Positions 17,492 through 27,369 are shown, numbered from the stretch's first letter. The stretch: 64,000 nucleotides of DNA from Synechococcus sp. CS-1328 (GCF_025128095.1 NZ_JAHLYT010000031.1:1-64000), one strand, 5' to 3'. The notes: a model not told the origin generated them from the sequence alone. Program-made: numbers and translations.

Positions 17492-18253
17492 ATGGGCCTG
17501 GCCACCCTGATGGACCTGGGGATGGAGCACATCGCCGAGCCACTTCGGCTGTGCCTGGAGTTTCTTTCGCTGCTGTGTGTCGCGATTGGCCTGGTGATCA
17601 CGCTGCTGCAAGGATTCTGGCATCGCAGCCGACTCACCTTCGGCACCTGGCTGTCAATGGCACTGGAGTTTCAGCTGGGCGCCGACATCGTTTCCACCAC
17701 CGCCTCACCCTCGGAGCAGAATCTGATCCAGCTAGCCACCATTGCCGTGATCCGCACCCTGCTGAATCTCTTTCTGGCCAAGGAATTGGAAGCCGAACAG
17801 AATTGGAAGACGACATCACGAACCTTTCCGCTAGCCCTGTCAGGGAAGTACGGCGATGACCAATCTCAACAACGAACTGGCCAAAGAGCGCAGCCGGGCA
17901 GCGGCCGAGCGCACCATGATGGCCTGGATCCGCACCTGCCTCTCCCTGATCAGTTTCGGATTCGGCCTCGACAAGATCATCGGCGCTATCGAGCGCTCAC
18001 GCTTCGAAGGCAGTTCCCATGCAGGAATCAGCGTGCGGCTGATTGCAATCGGATTCGTTCTCACAGGCATTCTGGCGATGGCAGCGGCAACACGCCAACA
18101 CCTCCGCGTGCTCAAACGGCTACAACGGGACGATTTCGCTTATATCAGCCAATCATCAATCGCCATCTTCACAGCCATCGCACTCACACTGATTGGGATT
18201 GCAGCCTTAGCACTACTCCTTGTCGGAGCCTCCAGCTCCTGATAGTGGGCTGA
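17492..18253 (+). CDS. DUF1622 membrane protein, copy b, frameshifted near its end
   Basis: The first 105 or so residues match copy a (LTFGTWLSMALEFQLGADI, IQLATIAVIRTLLNLFLAKELEAEQ). Just after EAEQ one base is missing (aattgg against aagctcg in copy a). Restoring it gives L-E-D-D-I-T-N-L-S-A-S-P-V-R-E-V-R-R and a stop at 17859 that overlaps the DUF202 start. As sequenced, the frame instead runs to 18253 through the whole DUF202 copy b gene in the wrong frame, adding about 130 meaningless residues. The membrane part may still fold. The ancestral gene end is therefore 17859. Confidence 0.65.
   Translation: MGLATLMDLGMEHIAEPLRLCLEFLSLLCVAIGLVITLLQGFWHRSRLTFGTWLSMALEFQLGADIVSTTASPSEQNLIQLATIAVIRTLLNLFLAKELEAEQNWKTTSRTFPLALSGKYGDDQSQQRTGQRAQPGSGRAHHDGLDPHLPLPDQFRIRPRQDHRRYRALTLRRQFPCRNQRAADCNRIRSHRHSGDGSGNTPTPPRAQTATTGRFRLYQPIINRHLHSHRTHTDWDCSLSTTPCRSLQLLIVG
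17856..18242 (+). CDS. DUF202 (YidH-like) membrane protein, copy b
   Basis: A 128-residue paralogue of the gene at 15242; the first 50 residues are nearly the same (AKERSRAAAERTMMAWIRTCLSLISFGFGLDKIIGAI). It has three membrane segments. Its start lies inside the frameshifted tail of DUF1622 copy b, so ribosomes that read through that tail could interfere with, or couple to, its translation. BASS copy 3 follows after 59 bp. Confidence 0.82.
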   Translation: MTNLNNELAKERSRAAAERTMMAWIRTCLSLISFGFGLDKIIGAIERSRFEGSSHAGISVRLIAIGFVLTGILAMAAATRQHLRVLKRLQRDDFAYISQSSIAIFTAIALTLIGIAALALLLVGASSS

Positions 18254-18301
18254 AGTCACAGACCACCACACAACCACGTCATTGAATCCGCCCCCTTTCC
18301 T

Positions 18302-19189
18302 ATGCCGCCGATCATTGGCCTGTTGGTGAGTTTCACCATTTTTACGGTCATGTTTGCCCTGGGTCTGGGGCTACGGGGATCCACGTTCGCCCTGAGCCGC
18401 CATCAACCGGCAGTGCTCGGCCGGATTCTGATCGGCACCTGCCTGCTGGTTCCCCTGGCTGGACTGCTGCTGCTGGAGCTTCCACTGGCGGCCAAGCTGT
18501 CTGTGCCCGTAAGATTCGCCATCGCCCTGATGGTGATCTGCCCCAGCGCCCCGCTGGCCCTCCGTCGGACGAGCTCACCGGAAAGGGCCTCCGGACTGGC
18601 CGCCCGCATTCAGGTGTCGGCAGCCCTGCTGGCAATCCTCTCGATCCCTTTGCTGGCGGAGCTGTTCACCCTGGTCAGGCCGGTGAGTGGCTGGGACATT
18701 CGTCCACTGGACATCGCCCTCCAGGTGACCCGGGTTCAACTGATTCCGCTGGCCGCAGGGCTGCTGGTGAAAACCTGGCGACCAGGCTGGGCCGAGCGCT
18801 GGACCAGCACCATCAACCAGGTGGCCACGGCGCTGCTGGTGGTGATGGTCGTGGTGTTGCTGGCGATCACCGCCAGTCAGCTGATTCCGTTCCTAAGCCA
18901 GAACCTCTTCGGACTGCTGGTCATGACCGCCATGGTGGCGATCAGTCTGGGCATCGGCTATGGCTTGGCAGGTCCAGATCCGAGTGACCGTCCCACGGTG
19001 GCCCTGGTGACGAGCACAAGAAATCTGGGGCTGGCCGCTCAGCTGGCCGTGGTCTACGGCGCCTCGATCAAGGGCCTGATTCCTGCCGTACTGTCCTACA
19101 CCTTGATCAGCACCGTAGTCTCCATCATTGTTCTGAAGCTACTGGCAGCCCGCGTGTCGATGGAACAGCCCAAGAGCAGCGCAAGCTAG
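18302..19189 (+). CDS. BASS-family membrane carrier, copy 3
   Basis: A 295-residue carrier with the same start (LVSFTIFTVMFALGLGLRGS) and helix pattern as copies 1 and 2. It differs at two motifs: ICPSAPLALRRTSSPE replaces the TLRKAG segment, and STRNLGLAAQLAVVYG replaces SMRNPGLALLFA. In BASS transporters this second position lies on a crossover helix near the ion site, so copy 3 may have a different substrate. It closes the second DUF1622-DUF202-carrier unit. Confidence 0.78.
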   Translation: MPPIIGLLVSFTIFTVMFALGLGLRGSTFALSRHQPAVLGRILIGTCLLVPLAGLLLLELPLAAKLSVPVRFAIALMVICPSAPLALRRTSSPERASGLAARIQVSAALLAILSIPLLAELFTLVRPVSGWDIRPLDIALQVTRVQLIPLAAGLLVKTWRPGWAERWTSTINQVATALLVVMVVVLLAITASQLIPFLSQNLFGLLVMTAMVAISLGIGYGLAGPDPSDRPTVALVTSTRNLGLAAQLAVVYGASIKGLIPAVLSYTLISTVVSIIVLKLLAARVSMEQPKSSAS

Positions 19190-19212
19190 GCGCGAGCCAG
19201 CCATCAACCTGG

Positions 19213-20187
19213 TCAGAAGAAGAACTTCAGGCCCAGCTCGACACCATTCTGATAACTGGTGTATCCACTGGGTCGATCTGACAAACCATTGTCATACTCG
19301 ATGCCCAGATACCGCCAGGAGAGGTTGAGATCCGTGTTGTTGCCCACCGCATAACCAAGCCCCACCTGGGCATTCCCGGAAAGATCCCGGGCACCGGACA
19401 ATCCCCAGCCGCCCACGTCAGCGCGGGCGAAAGCACGCAACTTCGGCGAGAGAAACACGGTCGCCTGGGTACCCACCAGAGGTTGCACCCAGGTTCGACC
19501 GAAGCTGCCTTCCCGTTCCACACGCAGCCCACGATCGCCATTGCCCCGGACCTGAGCCGAGGCATCCAGCCTGGCCTGGAGCAGCCGAATCCCGGCGTAG
19601 GGGATCACACTGAACTGCCCTGGCTTGCCGAGCGCGGATTCCGGTGCTCCGAAGCGATAGCGCAGGGCCAGGTCATACATCCCCTGAACGGCCGTGAGCG
19701 CTCCATTCCCGGTGAAACGCCCGCGACTGGTGGTGCGCGTTGCCTGATCTCCCACCCGGGCATAACTGAGATCCGTCAGCAGACCGATGCGGCCAGATTC
19801 CACGCTGCCACGCACAGACGTGGCCCATTGGAGGCGTGAGAGCACGTCGCCAAGATCAAGATCCGTATCGGCCGAAAACCCCCGAATCGTTGTGGTGCCG
19901 GTGAGCCGAATCGGCAGAAATCCATACAATTCAACCGTGCTTGCCCATGCCCGCGGATCCGCCTCGACCTGCACGTCTTCAGCCATCGGCCCTGGAGCCT
20001 CTGCCGCGGGAGCCTCTACTGCGGGAGCCGCCTCCACCTGGAGGTCCTGCACAGATTCACTCCACCCGGGCGATCCGGCAGCGATCAGGCCCGCCCCCAC
20101 ACAACACCAACCCAAAGGATCCATCACCTGCCTCACGACGCGGCGCCAAGCCAGGCGATCGACGAGGGAAGAGACGTCAGGCTGCAT
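19213..20187 (-). CDS. Probable outer-membrane beta-barrel protein
   Basis: A 324-residue protein with a leader-like hydrophobic stretch (residues 22-42), an Ala/Glu/Val-rich linker (VEAAPAVEAPAAEAPGP), and a C-terminal half of alternating beta-strand patterns that ends in L-K-F-F-F. A terminal Phe after amphipathic strands is the usual outer-membrane insertion signal. Strands such as GVELGLKFFF and DLNLSWRYLGIEYDN and the GLSDRPSGYTSYQN loop fit an OmpA/OmpW-size eight-strand barrel. I start it at ATG 20187; ATG 20124 before the hydrophobic stretch is also possible. It converges with BASS copy 3 (23 bp apart) and is divergent from the MscS gene. Confidence 0.7.
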   Translation of the reverse strand: MQPDVSSLVDRLAWRRVVRQVMDPLGWCCVGAGLIAAGSPGWSESVQDLQVEAAPAVEAPAAEAPGPMAEDVQVEADPRAWASTVELYGFLPIRLTGTTTIRGFSADTDLDLGDVLSRLQWATSVRGSVESGRIGLLTDLSYARVGDQATRTTSRGRFTGNGALTAVQGMYDLALRYRFGAPESALGKPGQFSVIPYAGIRLLQARLDASAQVRGNGDRGLRVEREGSFGRTWVQPLVGTQATVFLSPKLRAFARADVGGWGLSGARDLSGNAQVGLGYAVGNNTDLNLSWRYLGIEYDNGLSDRPSGYTSYQNGVELGLKFFF

Positions 20188-20417
20188 AGGGCAAAAATGA
20201 ATGGGAGATGGCTCAGCCCAAGCCAAAACTCGAACGAAAAGCCAAGCAGATGATCTTACTGGCTGATAAAGAAGCTTTCGATCAAGTATCACTCTTTCCC
20301 CACGGGCCAGGTCCGCATTCCAGCTGTTGCCCATTCGTAACAAGCAGGTCCCTGTGCCCCCCACTCCCCTAAACCTGTTGGACCCGGGGCCAACACACTC
20401 CCCCCCCAGAACCGACC

Positions 20418-22151
20418 ATGGCCAGGTCTTGGCTGCGTCATCCACTTCGGCAGTGGCGAGGCCTCCTGCGTCCACGAGCTCCATCCCGCTCGACGCGGCG
20501 CCGGCCAGGGCCAGCCGGTCTCCTTGCTCTGACGGCAGGACTCCTGGTTGGATTGCTCGTATGGGGGGGGCTTGAGGGGCTCGTCACCGCCAACACGAGA
20601 GCGGCTTCAACGGCGGAAGCCAAACCATGGTGCAGTGCAAAACCTGCCTGGCTCACGCTGGAAGGCCGCCAAGTGCTGCAGATGCGCTCAGCGATCGGAG
20701 CGCAGGACCTTAACGAGGTTGTCCGCCGAGGCAGCGCAGCGCTACTGCGGGTGGCGAAAGACAACACGATTCAGCCCAAACAAATCGAACTCTTCCAAGA
20801 TGATCCCTATACATTGATCGGGATCAAGGGCGCCAAGCCGGATAACTTCATCCGGCTTCTGGCCATCGATGATCGCGTTGCTCAGTGTTTTGACCTCACC
20901 CGCGAGGCCTTAGCGACCCGCTACCGCGATCAAATCCGTGGCGCCATCAGCTCTTACCGCAGCAACAACAGTCTCTCCAGCTGGTTGCGGGGCACAGCAC
21001 TGGCTCTCCTGGTGCTGGGGATTTACGTGCTCTGGATCCGCTGGCAATCGGCATTGCATAGACGCCTACAGCAGAGCATCTCCCAACTGCATGAAATCCA
21101 GCTGGGCCGATTCCAGATCGGCGACAATGCTCTTCTCAGTGCCGGCCAGTTCACGCGGATTCTGGCCGCGGCCCTGCGCATCATCCACTGGAGTCTGCTG
21201 CTGCTGCTCAGCTACCTGCTGATTCCTCTGCTGCTCGGCCTGTTCCCGCCCACCAGCGCCATGGCCGAAGGCCTGCGGGCACAACTGCTCAGCGTGATCA
21301 GCGCCGTGCTGGCGGGGGTGGTGAATTCCATTCCCGATTTACTGACCATCGCCTTGATCCTGGCCCTCACCATCAGCGTGATGCGGCTCAGCACCTTCTG
21401 CTTCAACGCCCTGGAGCGCGGCCAGCTGCACTTCGCCTGGTTTTACCCCGAATGGGCGCGGCCCACGGGCCGGATCGCGGCCGTGCTGATCCTGGTGGGC
21501 GGTCTGGTGATTGCCTATCCCTACATCCCCGGCACCAGCACCAAGGCCTTCCAGGGTGCTGGCCTGTTCGTGGGCGTGCTGGCTGCCCTCGGCTCCAGCG
21601 CCATCGCCTCCAACATCATCAGTGGCCTGATGCTGATCTACACCCGCGCCTTCACCGAGGGGGATCGGGTGATGATTGATGGTGTGGTGGGACTGGTGCA
21701 GGAACGGCGTCTGCTGGTGACCCGAATTCGTACACCACGCAATGAGCTGGTGAGCATTCCCAATGCCGCAGTGATTGCCGCCTCCGTGACCAACTACAGC
21801 TTTTCCCGCCGCGAACTCAGCACTCCTGTTGCCCTCTCGACCACGATCACTATCGGCTACGACGTGCCGTGGCGGAAAGTGCACGAGCTGATGCTGTCGG
21901 CCGCCAGGAGTGCACCGGGAATTTCAGAGGAAATCGAACCGTTCGTGCTGCAGACCGCGCTCAACGACTTCCATATCAGTTATGAGCTCACGGCCTTCGT
22001 CAAAGATGTGGATCTCTACCGACGCACCCTCTCCGATGTGCTGGCAGCGCTGCAGGATTGCTTCGCGGCCGCCGAAGTGGAGATTCTCTCGCCCGGCTAT
22101 CACGCCATCCGCAACGGCAATGCCAGCACCTTGCCCAAGAGCGAAGGCTGA
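20418..22151 (+). CDS. MscS-family mechanosensitive channel, intact
   Basis: A 577-residue channel that should open under membrane tension and release small solutes. It has a basic N-terminus and membrane anchor ([18 protein letters not shown]), a roughly 120-residue soluble region, several membrane helices (about 195-335), the MscS pore helix region [37 protein letters not shown], and the beta and C-terminal domains ([30 protein letters not shown]). It is the intact relative of the broken gene at 9889-11443, and the two lie in opposite orientation. The 230-bp gap before it, shared with the outer-membrane protein gene, should hold both promoters; no clear box was seen. It ends the accessory block. 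Confidence 0.9.
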   Translation: MARSWLRHPLRQWRGLLRPRAPSRSTRRRPGPAGLLALTAGLLVGLLVWGGLEGLVTANTRAASTAEAKPWCSAKPAWLTLEGRQVLQMRSAIGAQDLNEVVRRGSAALLRVAKDNTIQPKQIELFQDDPYTLIGIKGAKPDNFIRLLAIDDRVAQCFDLTREALATRYRDQIRGAISSYRSNNSLSSWLRGTALALLVLGIYVLWIRWQSALHRRLQQSISQLHEIQLGRFQIGDNALLSAGQFTRILAAALRIIHWSLLLLLSYLLIPLLLGLFPPTSAMAEGLRAQLLSVISAVLAGVVNSIPDLLTIALILALTISVMRLSTFCFNALERGQLHFAWFYPEWARPTGRIAAVLILVGGLVIAYPYIPGTSTKAFQGAGLFVGVLAALGSSAIASNIISGLMLIYTRAFTEGDRVMIDGVVGLVQERRLLVTRIRTPRNELVSIPNAAVIAASVTNYSFSRRELSTPVALSTTITIGYDVPWRKVHELMLSAARSAPGISEEIEPFVLQTALNDFHISYELTAFVKDVDLYRRTLSDVLAALQDCFAAAEVEILSPGYHAIRNGNASTLPKSEG

Positions 22152-22237
22152 ACCCAACCGGCCCGCAGCAAAGCGTCCCGTCTCATTCGCAGCAGGGGCA
22201 GGAGCGTCCCCTACGCTCGCGTCAACGTGACGCCGCC

Positions 22238-23326
22238 ATGGGCAGCAGCTTCGGCACCCTGTTTCGGATCAGCACCTTCGGTGAATCCCACGGCGGCGGC
22301 GTCGGGGTGATCGTCGACGGCTGCCCGCCGCGGTTGCCGCTCGATCTGGAGGCGATCCAAGCGGAACTGGACCGGCGCAAACCGGGGCAGAGCCGCATCA
22401 CCACACCCCGCAAGGAGGAGGACCGGGTCGAGATCCTCAGCGGCCTGCTGGACGGTGTGACCCTGGGCACCCCCATCGCCATGGTGGTGCGCAACAAGGA
22501 TCAACGCCCCGGCGATTACAACGAGATGGCGGTGGCGTTTCGGCCGTCCCACGCCGATGCCACGTATCAGGCCAAATATGGCATTCAGGCCCGCAGCGGC
22601 GGTGGCCGGGCCTCGGCGCGGGAAACCATCGGCCGGGTGGCCGCCGGCGCCATTGCCAAGCAACTGCTGGCCCACTGCCATGGCACCGAAGTGCTGGCCT
22701 GGGTGCAGCGGATCCACACGATCGAGGCGTCCATCGATCCGGCAGCGGTGACCCTTGAGGCCGTGGAATCCAACATCGTGCGCTGTCCCGATGGCGACAG
22801 CGCCGCGCGGATGATCGATCGGATCGAAGCGATCGGGCGCGACGGTGATTCCTGCGGCGGCGTGATCGAGTGCGTCGTGCGCCAGGCCCCGGTGGGGCTC
22901 GGCATGCCAGTGTTCGACAAGCTCGAAGCCGACCTGGCCAAGGCGGTGATGTCGTTGCCCGCCACCAAGGGCTTCGAGATCGGCTCCGGCTTCGGCGGCA
23001 CCCTGCTCAGGGGAAGCGAGCACAACGACGCGTTCCTGCCCAGCGACGACGGCCGCCTCCACACGGCCACCAACAACTCCGGTGGCATCCAGGGCGGCAT
23101 CAGCAACGGTGAGGACATCGTGCTGCGGGTGGCCTTCAAGCCCACCGCCACGATCCGCAAGGAGCAACAGACGATCGACGCCAGCGGCGCCGCCACCACC
23201 CTGGCCGCCAAGGGGCGCCACGACCCCTGCGTCCTGCCGCGGGCGGTGCCGATGGTGGAAGCCATGGTGGCCCTGGTGCTGGCCGATCACCTGCTGCGCC
23301 AGCAGGGCCAGTGCAGCCTCTGGTGA
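22238..23326 (+). CDS. aroC: Chorismate synthase
   Basis: A 362-residue enzyme that converts EPSP to chorismate, the last step of the shikimate pathway, with reduced FMN. Family signatures are [20 protein letters not shown] at residues 14-33, [20 protein letters not shown] near 125-144 and the C-terminal [21 protein letters not shown] 22238 gives the standard [18 protein letters not shown] opening. Length is normal. In marine picocyanobacteria aroC typically follows psbA; here the accessory block separates them. It converges with eda. Confidence 0.97.
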   Translation: MGSSFGTLFRISTFGESHGGGVGVIVDGCPPRLPLDLEAIQAELDRRKPGQSRITTPRKEEDRVEILSGLLDGVTLGTPIAMVVRNKDQRPGDYNEMAVAFRPSHADATYQAKYGIQARSGGGRASARETIGRVAAGAIAKQLLAHCHGTEVLAWVQRIHTIEASIDPAAVTLEAVESNIVRCPDGDSAARMIDRIEAIGRDGDSCGGVIECVVRQAPVGLGMPVFDKLEADLAKAVMSLPATKGFEIGSGFGGTLLRGSEHNDAFLPSDDGRLHTATNNSGGIQGGISNGEDIVLRVAFKPTATIRKEQQTIDASGAATTLAAKGRHDPCVLPRAVPMVEAMVALVLADHLLRQQGQCSLW

Positions 23327-23360
23327 CCGCAGCAGCGCCAGGATGGAGATCAGGCGCGGT

Positions 23361-24080
23361 TCAGTCTGCAGCCGTCGCCGATTCTGAGACCGGCCAGGTG
23401 TGGCCCAGCTCGACAAGCAGGCGCCTCAAGGGCTCGAGAGGCTCGAAAGACCGGTCACCCTGCTCAGCCTGGGACGGCGAGTCGTCTGAACGATCCAGGG
23501 CGAGTGAGGAGCCCAGTGCCACCGCATCGATGCCGCTGCGCAGCCATGGGATCACATCCGCAGGCGACAAGCCGCCCGCAGCAATGCAGAACGGCAAGGC
23601 ACCGAGCGGGGCGCGCAGGCCTGACCAGTAGCCGCGGCCCAGGGCCTTCGCCGGAAAGAGCTTCACCAGCGGAGAGCCGAGCAAGCGGGCCTGATTCACT
23701 TCGGTGGGGCTCATCACGCCAGGCACCAGGGTGATGCCGGCCGCCGCCGCATGCTGCACCAGCTCCCCATCCAGGATCGGCGACACCACGTAGGAAAAGC
23801 CCGCCGCTGAGCATGCAGCCAGGGCTTCGACCGTGCAGACCGAGGCCGCCCCAAGACGCAGACCTGGAAAGGCAGCGATCAACTCACGGCACTGAGGCCG
23901 CCAGTGCGGCGACTCCTGGAAGGCCAGTTCGACATGACGAAGCCCCAATTCGACAAGCCGCTCCAGAAGTGGAGCGGCGTCGAGCGGGGTCTGGGGTCGA
24001 AGAACCAACAGCAGCGGCTGCCTCCGCAGGCTGGCAATCAACCCAGCGGGATCAGCGGCAACCGCAGCGGAAGGCCTCAA
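23361..24080 (-). CDS. eda: 2-keto-3-deoxy-6-phosphogluconate (KDPG) aldolase
   Basis: A 239-residue class I aldolase of the KDPG/KHG family. It splits KDPG into pyruvate and glyceraldehyde 3-phosphate (Entner-Doudoroff step) or a related 2-keto acid. The Schiff-base Lys is Lys140 in S-P-L-V-K-L-F-P-A, and the catalytic Glu is Glu51 in H-V-E-L-A-F. GVMSPTEVNQA and IAAGGLSPADV complete the pattern. It is longer than the usual 210 residues through an acidic C-terminal tail. It lies 64 bp after ftsH on the same strand. Confidence 0.9.
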   Translation of the reverse strand: MRPSAAVAADPAGLIASLRRQPLLLVLRPQTPLDAAPLLERLVELGLRHVELAFQESPHWRPQCRELIAAFPGLRLGAASVCTVEALAACSAAGFSYVVSPILDGELVQHAAAAGITLVPGVMSPTEVNQARLLGSPLVKLFPAKALGRGYWSGLRAPLGALPFCIAAGGLSPADVIPWLRSGIDAVALGSSLALDRSDDSPSQAEQGDRSFEPLEPLRRLLVELGHTWPVSESATAAD

Positions 24081-24144
24081 GGGAGACTCACGGCGAGACG
24101 GGTCAACAGATAGCGGTCAACCGCAACGCATCGACTGATGCCGG

Positions 24145-25992
24145 TCAGACGTATTCGGCCACGCGCACGTCGCGACGCACCAGCAACTCCTGCAGATCCT
24201 CAGCGTCCACAGTCTCCTTCTCCACCAGCATCTCGGCCAGCTCATCGAGAACGGGGCGGTTGGCGCTCAGCACTGCGTTGGCGCGCTGGTAGGCCTCACC
24301 CACCAGCTCGCTCACCTCCTCATCAATCGCTGCAGCGGTGTCTTCGGAGAAATCGCGCTCAGCGGCAATATCGCGACCGAGGAACATCCCCCCCTGGCTG
24401 CGGCCCAGGGCCACAGGGCCGAGCCGATCACTCATGCCGAAACGGGTCACCATCTGGCGGGCCACCCGGGCCACCTGCTGCAGGTCGTTGGAGGCTCCGG
24501 TGGTCACCTCATCTTCGCCGTAGACGATCTCCTCAGCGACACGGCCACCCAGGGCCACCGCCATCTGATTCTGGAGATAGGCGCGGGAATAGAGGCCAGA
24601 CTCCATGCGTTCTTCGCTGGGGGTGAAGAAGGTGAGGCCGCCGGCGTTGCCACGGGGAATGATCGAGATCTTCTGCACCGGGTCGTAATCCGGCATCAGC
24701 GCACCCACCAGGGCATGGCCAGCCTCGTGATAAGCCACCAGCCGCTTGCGCTTCTCGCTCATCACCCGGTCTTTCTTCTCCGGACCGGCCATCACCCGCT
24801 CGATCGCATCGTTCACCTCATCCATCGAGATCTCGGTGAGCTGGTGGCGGGCCGCCAGAATCGCCGCCTCATTCAGCAGATTGGCCAGGTCAGCCCCGGT
24901 GAAGCCGGGGGTGCGGCGGGCGACCTTGTCGAGGTCGACATCCTTGGCCAGGGTCTTGCCGCGGGCATGCACGGCAAGGATCTGGAGGCGGCCGGAGTAA
25001 TCGGGCCGATCCACCACCACCTGGCGATCGAAGCGACCGGGACGCATCAGCGCCTGATCCAGCACATCCGGACGGTTCGTGGCCGCCACGATGATGATGC
25101 CGGTGTTGCCCTCAAAGCCGTCCATTTCGGTGAGCAGCTGGTTGAGGGTCTGCTCGCGTTCGTCGTTGCCACCGCCGAGGCCGGCTCCGCGCTGACGGCC
25201 CACCGCATCGATCTCGTCGATGAACACAATGCAGGGGGCATTCTTCTTGGCCTGCTCGAACAGGTCGCGCACGCGGCTGGCGCCGACACCCACGAACATC
25301 TCCACGAATTCCGAACCGGAAATCGAGAAGAAGGGCACGCCAGCCTCGCCAGCCACGGCTTTGGCCAGCAGGGTCTTGCCGGTGCCCGGAGGGCCCACCA
25401 GCAGCACACCTTTGGGAATCTTGGCGCCAACGGCCGTGAAGCGATCCGGGTTCTTGAGGAAGTCGACCACCTCGGTGAGCTCGAGCTTGGCCCCTTCGAT
25501 GCCGGCCACATCACCGAAGGTGACCTGGGTCTGGGGCTCCATCTGCACCCGCGCCTTGCTCTTGCCGAAGCTCATCGCCGGGTTGCCGCCGCCGCCCTGG
25601 GCACGGCGCAGCAGGAAGAACAGACCACCGAGCAGCAGCAGCGGGAAGATGAGGCTGCCCACGGCCTGCTGCCAGGCCGCAGGCTCGCGGCTGGGCTGCA
25701 CGGCGATGTCCACATCGTGATCCGTGAGCAGCTTGAGCAGGTCCTTGTCGGGGGCGAGGTTGACCACAGCGCGGCGGCCGTCGTTCTCCACCACCTGGGC
25801 GGTGCCCCGATCGGGGGAGATCAGCACGCGCGACACCTCGTTGCCCTGAACCGCCTCGACGAAATCGCTGTAGCGGAGCGTTCGGGGCGCATTGGCCGGA
25901 TCGGGGCGATCCAGGAAGGCGGTGCCCACCGCAATAACCACCACGGCCAGCAGGACGTAGAGCCCCGCATTGCGCCAACCCTTCTTCGCCAC
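24145..25992 (-). CDS. ftsH: ATP-dependent zinc metalloprotease FtsH (FtsH3-like)
   Basis: A 615-residue membrane AAA+ protease. Two membrane helices (about 9-25 and 109-128) flank a lumenal domain. Walker A is GPPGTGKT (200-207), Walker B IVFIDE (255-260), the second region of homology ends in RPGRFDRQ, and the zinc site is HEAGH (422-426). The N-terminus ([13 protein letters not shown]) resembles FtsH3 (Slr1604) of Synechocystis, which forms hetero-hexamers with FtsH1 or FtsH2. FtsH2/FtsH3 removes damaged D1 during photosystem II repair, so its place near psbA and psbO is meaningful. It lies 82 bp downstream of sat on the same strand. Confidence 0.97.
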   Translation of the reverse strand: MAKKGWRNAGLYVLLAVVVIAVGTAFLDRPDPANAPRTLRYSDFVEAVQGNEVSRVLISPDRGTAQVVENDGRRAVVNLAPDKDLLKLLTDHDVDIAVQPSREPAAWQQAVGSLIFPLLLLGGLFFLLRRAQGGGGNPAMSFGKSKARVQMEPQTQVTFGDVAGIEGAKLELTEVVDFLKNPDRFTAVGAKIPKGVLLVGPPGTGKTLLAKAVAGEAGVPFFSISGSEFVEMFVGVGASRVRDLFEQAKKNAPCIVFIDEIDAVGRQRGAGLGGGNDEREQTLNQLLTEMDGFEGNTGIIIVAATNRPDVLDQALMRPGRFDRQVVVDRPDYSGRLQILAVHARGKTLAKDVDLDKVARRTPGFTGADLANLLNEAAILAARHQLTEISMDEVNDAIERVMAGPEKKDRVMSEKRKRLVAYHEAGHALVGALMPDYDPVQKISIIPRGNAGGLTFFTPSEERMESGLYSRAYLQNQMAVALGGRVAEEIVYGEDEVTTGASNDLQQVARVARQMVTRFGMSDRLGPVALGRSQGGMFLGRDIAAERDFSEDTAAAIDEEVSELVGEAYQRANAVLSANRPVLDELAEMLVEKETVDAEDLQELLVRRDVRVAEYV

Positions 25993-26074
25993 TCGACTCT
26001 CCGCTCTAGGAAGTAAAGGAATGTTAACCGCCCTCAGGATCGGGCGGTTGTGGGCGCCTTTCGGAGCCTGGACC

Positions 26075-27253
26075 TCAGCCGGCCGCCGACCGCAGCACGT
26101 CGACCACGCTACGGAAGGCGAACCATTCGGGGATCTCCTCGCCGCCGCGCAGCATCTGGCGGAACTGGGTGCCGCTGAGCTTCCTCACGTGCAGGCCGCG
26201 AGCCTCAGCGTGCTCGGCGGTCACGTAGCCCTCCTCCTCCGTGTAGACGAGGTTGAGCGACGGCACGGTCTCCATCCCCAGTTCAGAGGCATTGTCGCGG
26301 GCGAAATCCTGGGCCTGGTAGGGACCGTAGAAATCGTCACCGCTCAGGGACGACTTGCAGCCAGCCATGTCGCGGCCAATGATGAAGTGGGTGCAGCCGT
26401 AGTTTTTGCGGATGATCATGTGCTGCAGGGCCTCCCGCGGGCCGGCCATGTGCATCGAGTAGGGCAGGTAGGCCCAGCGGATCCGGAGGTTGTTGACCTC
26501 CGCCGCCAGCCGCTCGTAGGTCTGGAAGCGCACCGCACCGGAAATGTCGTCGTCCTGGGTGGGCCCGCAGGTGGGGTGCACCAGCACCACGCCGCCCTTG
26601 CTGACGTTGGTGGCCTCCAGGGCCCGGGTGAACAGTTCGTAGTGGGCCCGGTGGATGGGGTTGCGGCACTGGAACGCCACCACGTCTTCGCCCAGCGGCA
26701 GGGTGGCGCGCACCTCAGCCGGCGTCTTGCAGGGGAAGACGCGGGTCGGAAGCTCCAGCCCCTGCACCCGACCGCCCAGGTAGTAGCGGCCACGCTCGGT
26801 GGCGATCATCCGCACGGCCGGGTGCTCCAGGGAGGTGGTGCCGTAGCAACCCTTGGCCTCCTTGACCTTGTCCGGTTCCCAGCGGCTTTCAACCGTGAGC
26901 ACCGCCAGGTCCTGGCCCCGATAGGTGAGCAGCAGCCGATCACCCACGGCGATCGAGGCATCGCTGGTGTCGAACACGATCGGCAGGCCGAACAGCAGAC
27001 CACTGGTGGTGCGGTGCTGCTCCACCACCGCGTCGTAATCCTCCTGGTGCATGAAGCCGCGCAGGGGCGAGAAGCCTCCAACCACCAGCAGTTCGACGTC
27101 GCAGGCGTTGCGGTCGCTGCACTCCAGCACCCGATCCACGCCCACCTTGAGCGCCTCTCGCTCGGCCGCCGGCACCATCAGATCCACCAGGCTGCCGCCA
27201 TGCGGGACGATCAGGCCCTGGGCGGCGGGAGTTGCGGACTCGGCAACCGACAT
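26075..27253 (-). CDS. sat: ATP sulfurylase (sulfate adenylyltransferase)
   Basis: A 392-residue enzyme that makes adenosine 5'-phosphosulfate from sulfate and ATP, the first step of sulfate assimilation. Seen: the ATP-binding QCRNPIHRAHYEL (usual QxRNPxHRAH) at about residues 196-208, HPTCGPTQDDDI near 230 and GRDMAGCK near 293. No APS-kinase domain follows, so it is the single-function form. It lies between psbO and ftsH, all on the minus strand. Sulfate freed by the nearby sulfatases would enter metabolism here, though the gene belongs to the ancestral backbone and not to the island. Confidence 0.97.
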   Translation of the reverse strand: MSVAESATPAAQGLIVPHGGSLVDLMVPAAEREALKVGVDRVLECSDRNACDVELLVVGGFSPLRGFMHQEDYDAVVEQHRTTSGLLFGLPIVFDTSDASIAVGDRLLLTYRGQDLAVLTVESRWEPDKVKEAKGCYGTTSLEHPAVRMIATERGRYYLGGRVQGLELPTRVFPCKTPAEVRATLPLGEDVVAFQCRNPIHRAHYELFTRALEATNVSKGGVVLVHPTCGPTQDDDISGAVRFQTYERLAAEVNNLRIRWAYLPYSMHMAGPREALQHMIIRKNYGCTHFIIGRDMAGCKSSLSGDDFYGPYQAQDFARDNASELGMETVPSLNLVYTEEEGYVTAEHAEARGLHVRKLSGTQFRQMLRGGEEIPEWFAFRSVVDVLRSAAG

Positions 27254-27320
27254 GGAGACCCCAAAAAACGTTGGCACGATTCTCCCAGACCAGCCCGAGG
27301 CGGCTCCGGGGATGGCCATG

Positions 27321-27343
27321 AAAAAGGGGCCTCAAGGCCCCTT
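27321..27343 (-). terminator. Terminator after psbO
   Basis: On the minus strand aaggggcc and ggcccctt (27343-27336 and 27331-27324) form a perfect 8-bp stem with a 4-nt loop, followed by further T residues. It lies 27 nt past the psbO stop, before the sat start, so psbO is probably transcribed on its own. Confidence 0.85.
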
Positions 27344-27369
27344 CTCGCATCAATCAGCTGGGCAGGGGA

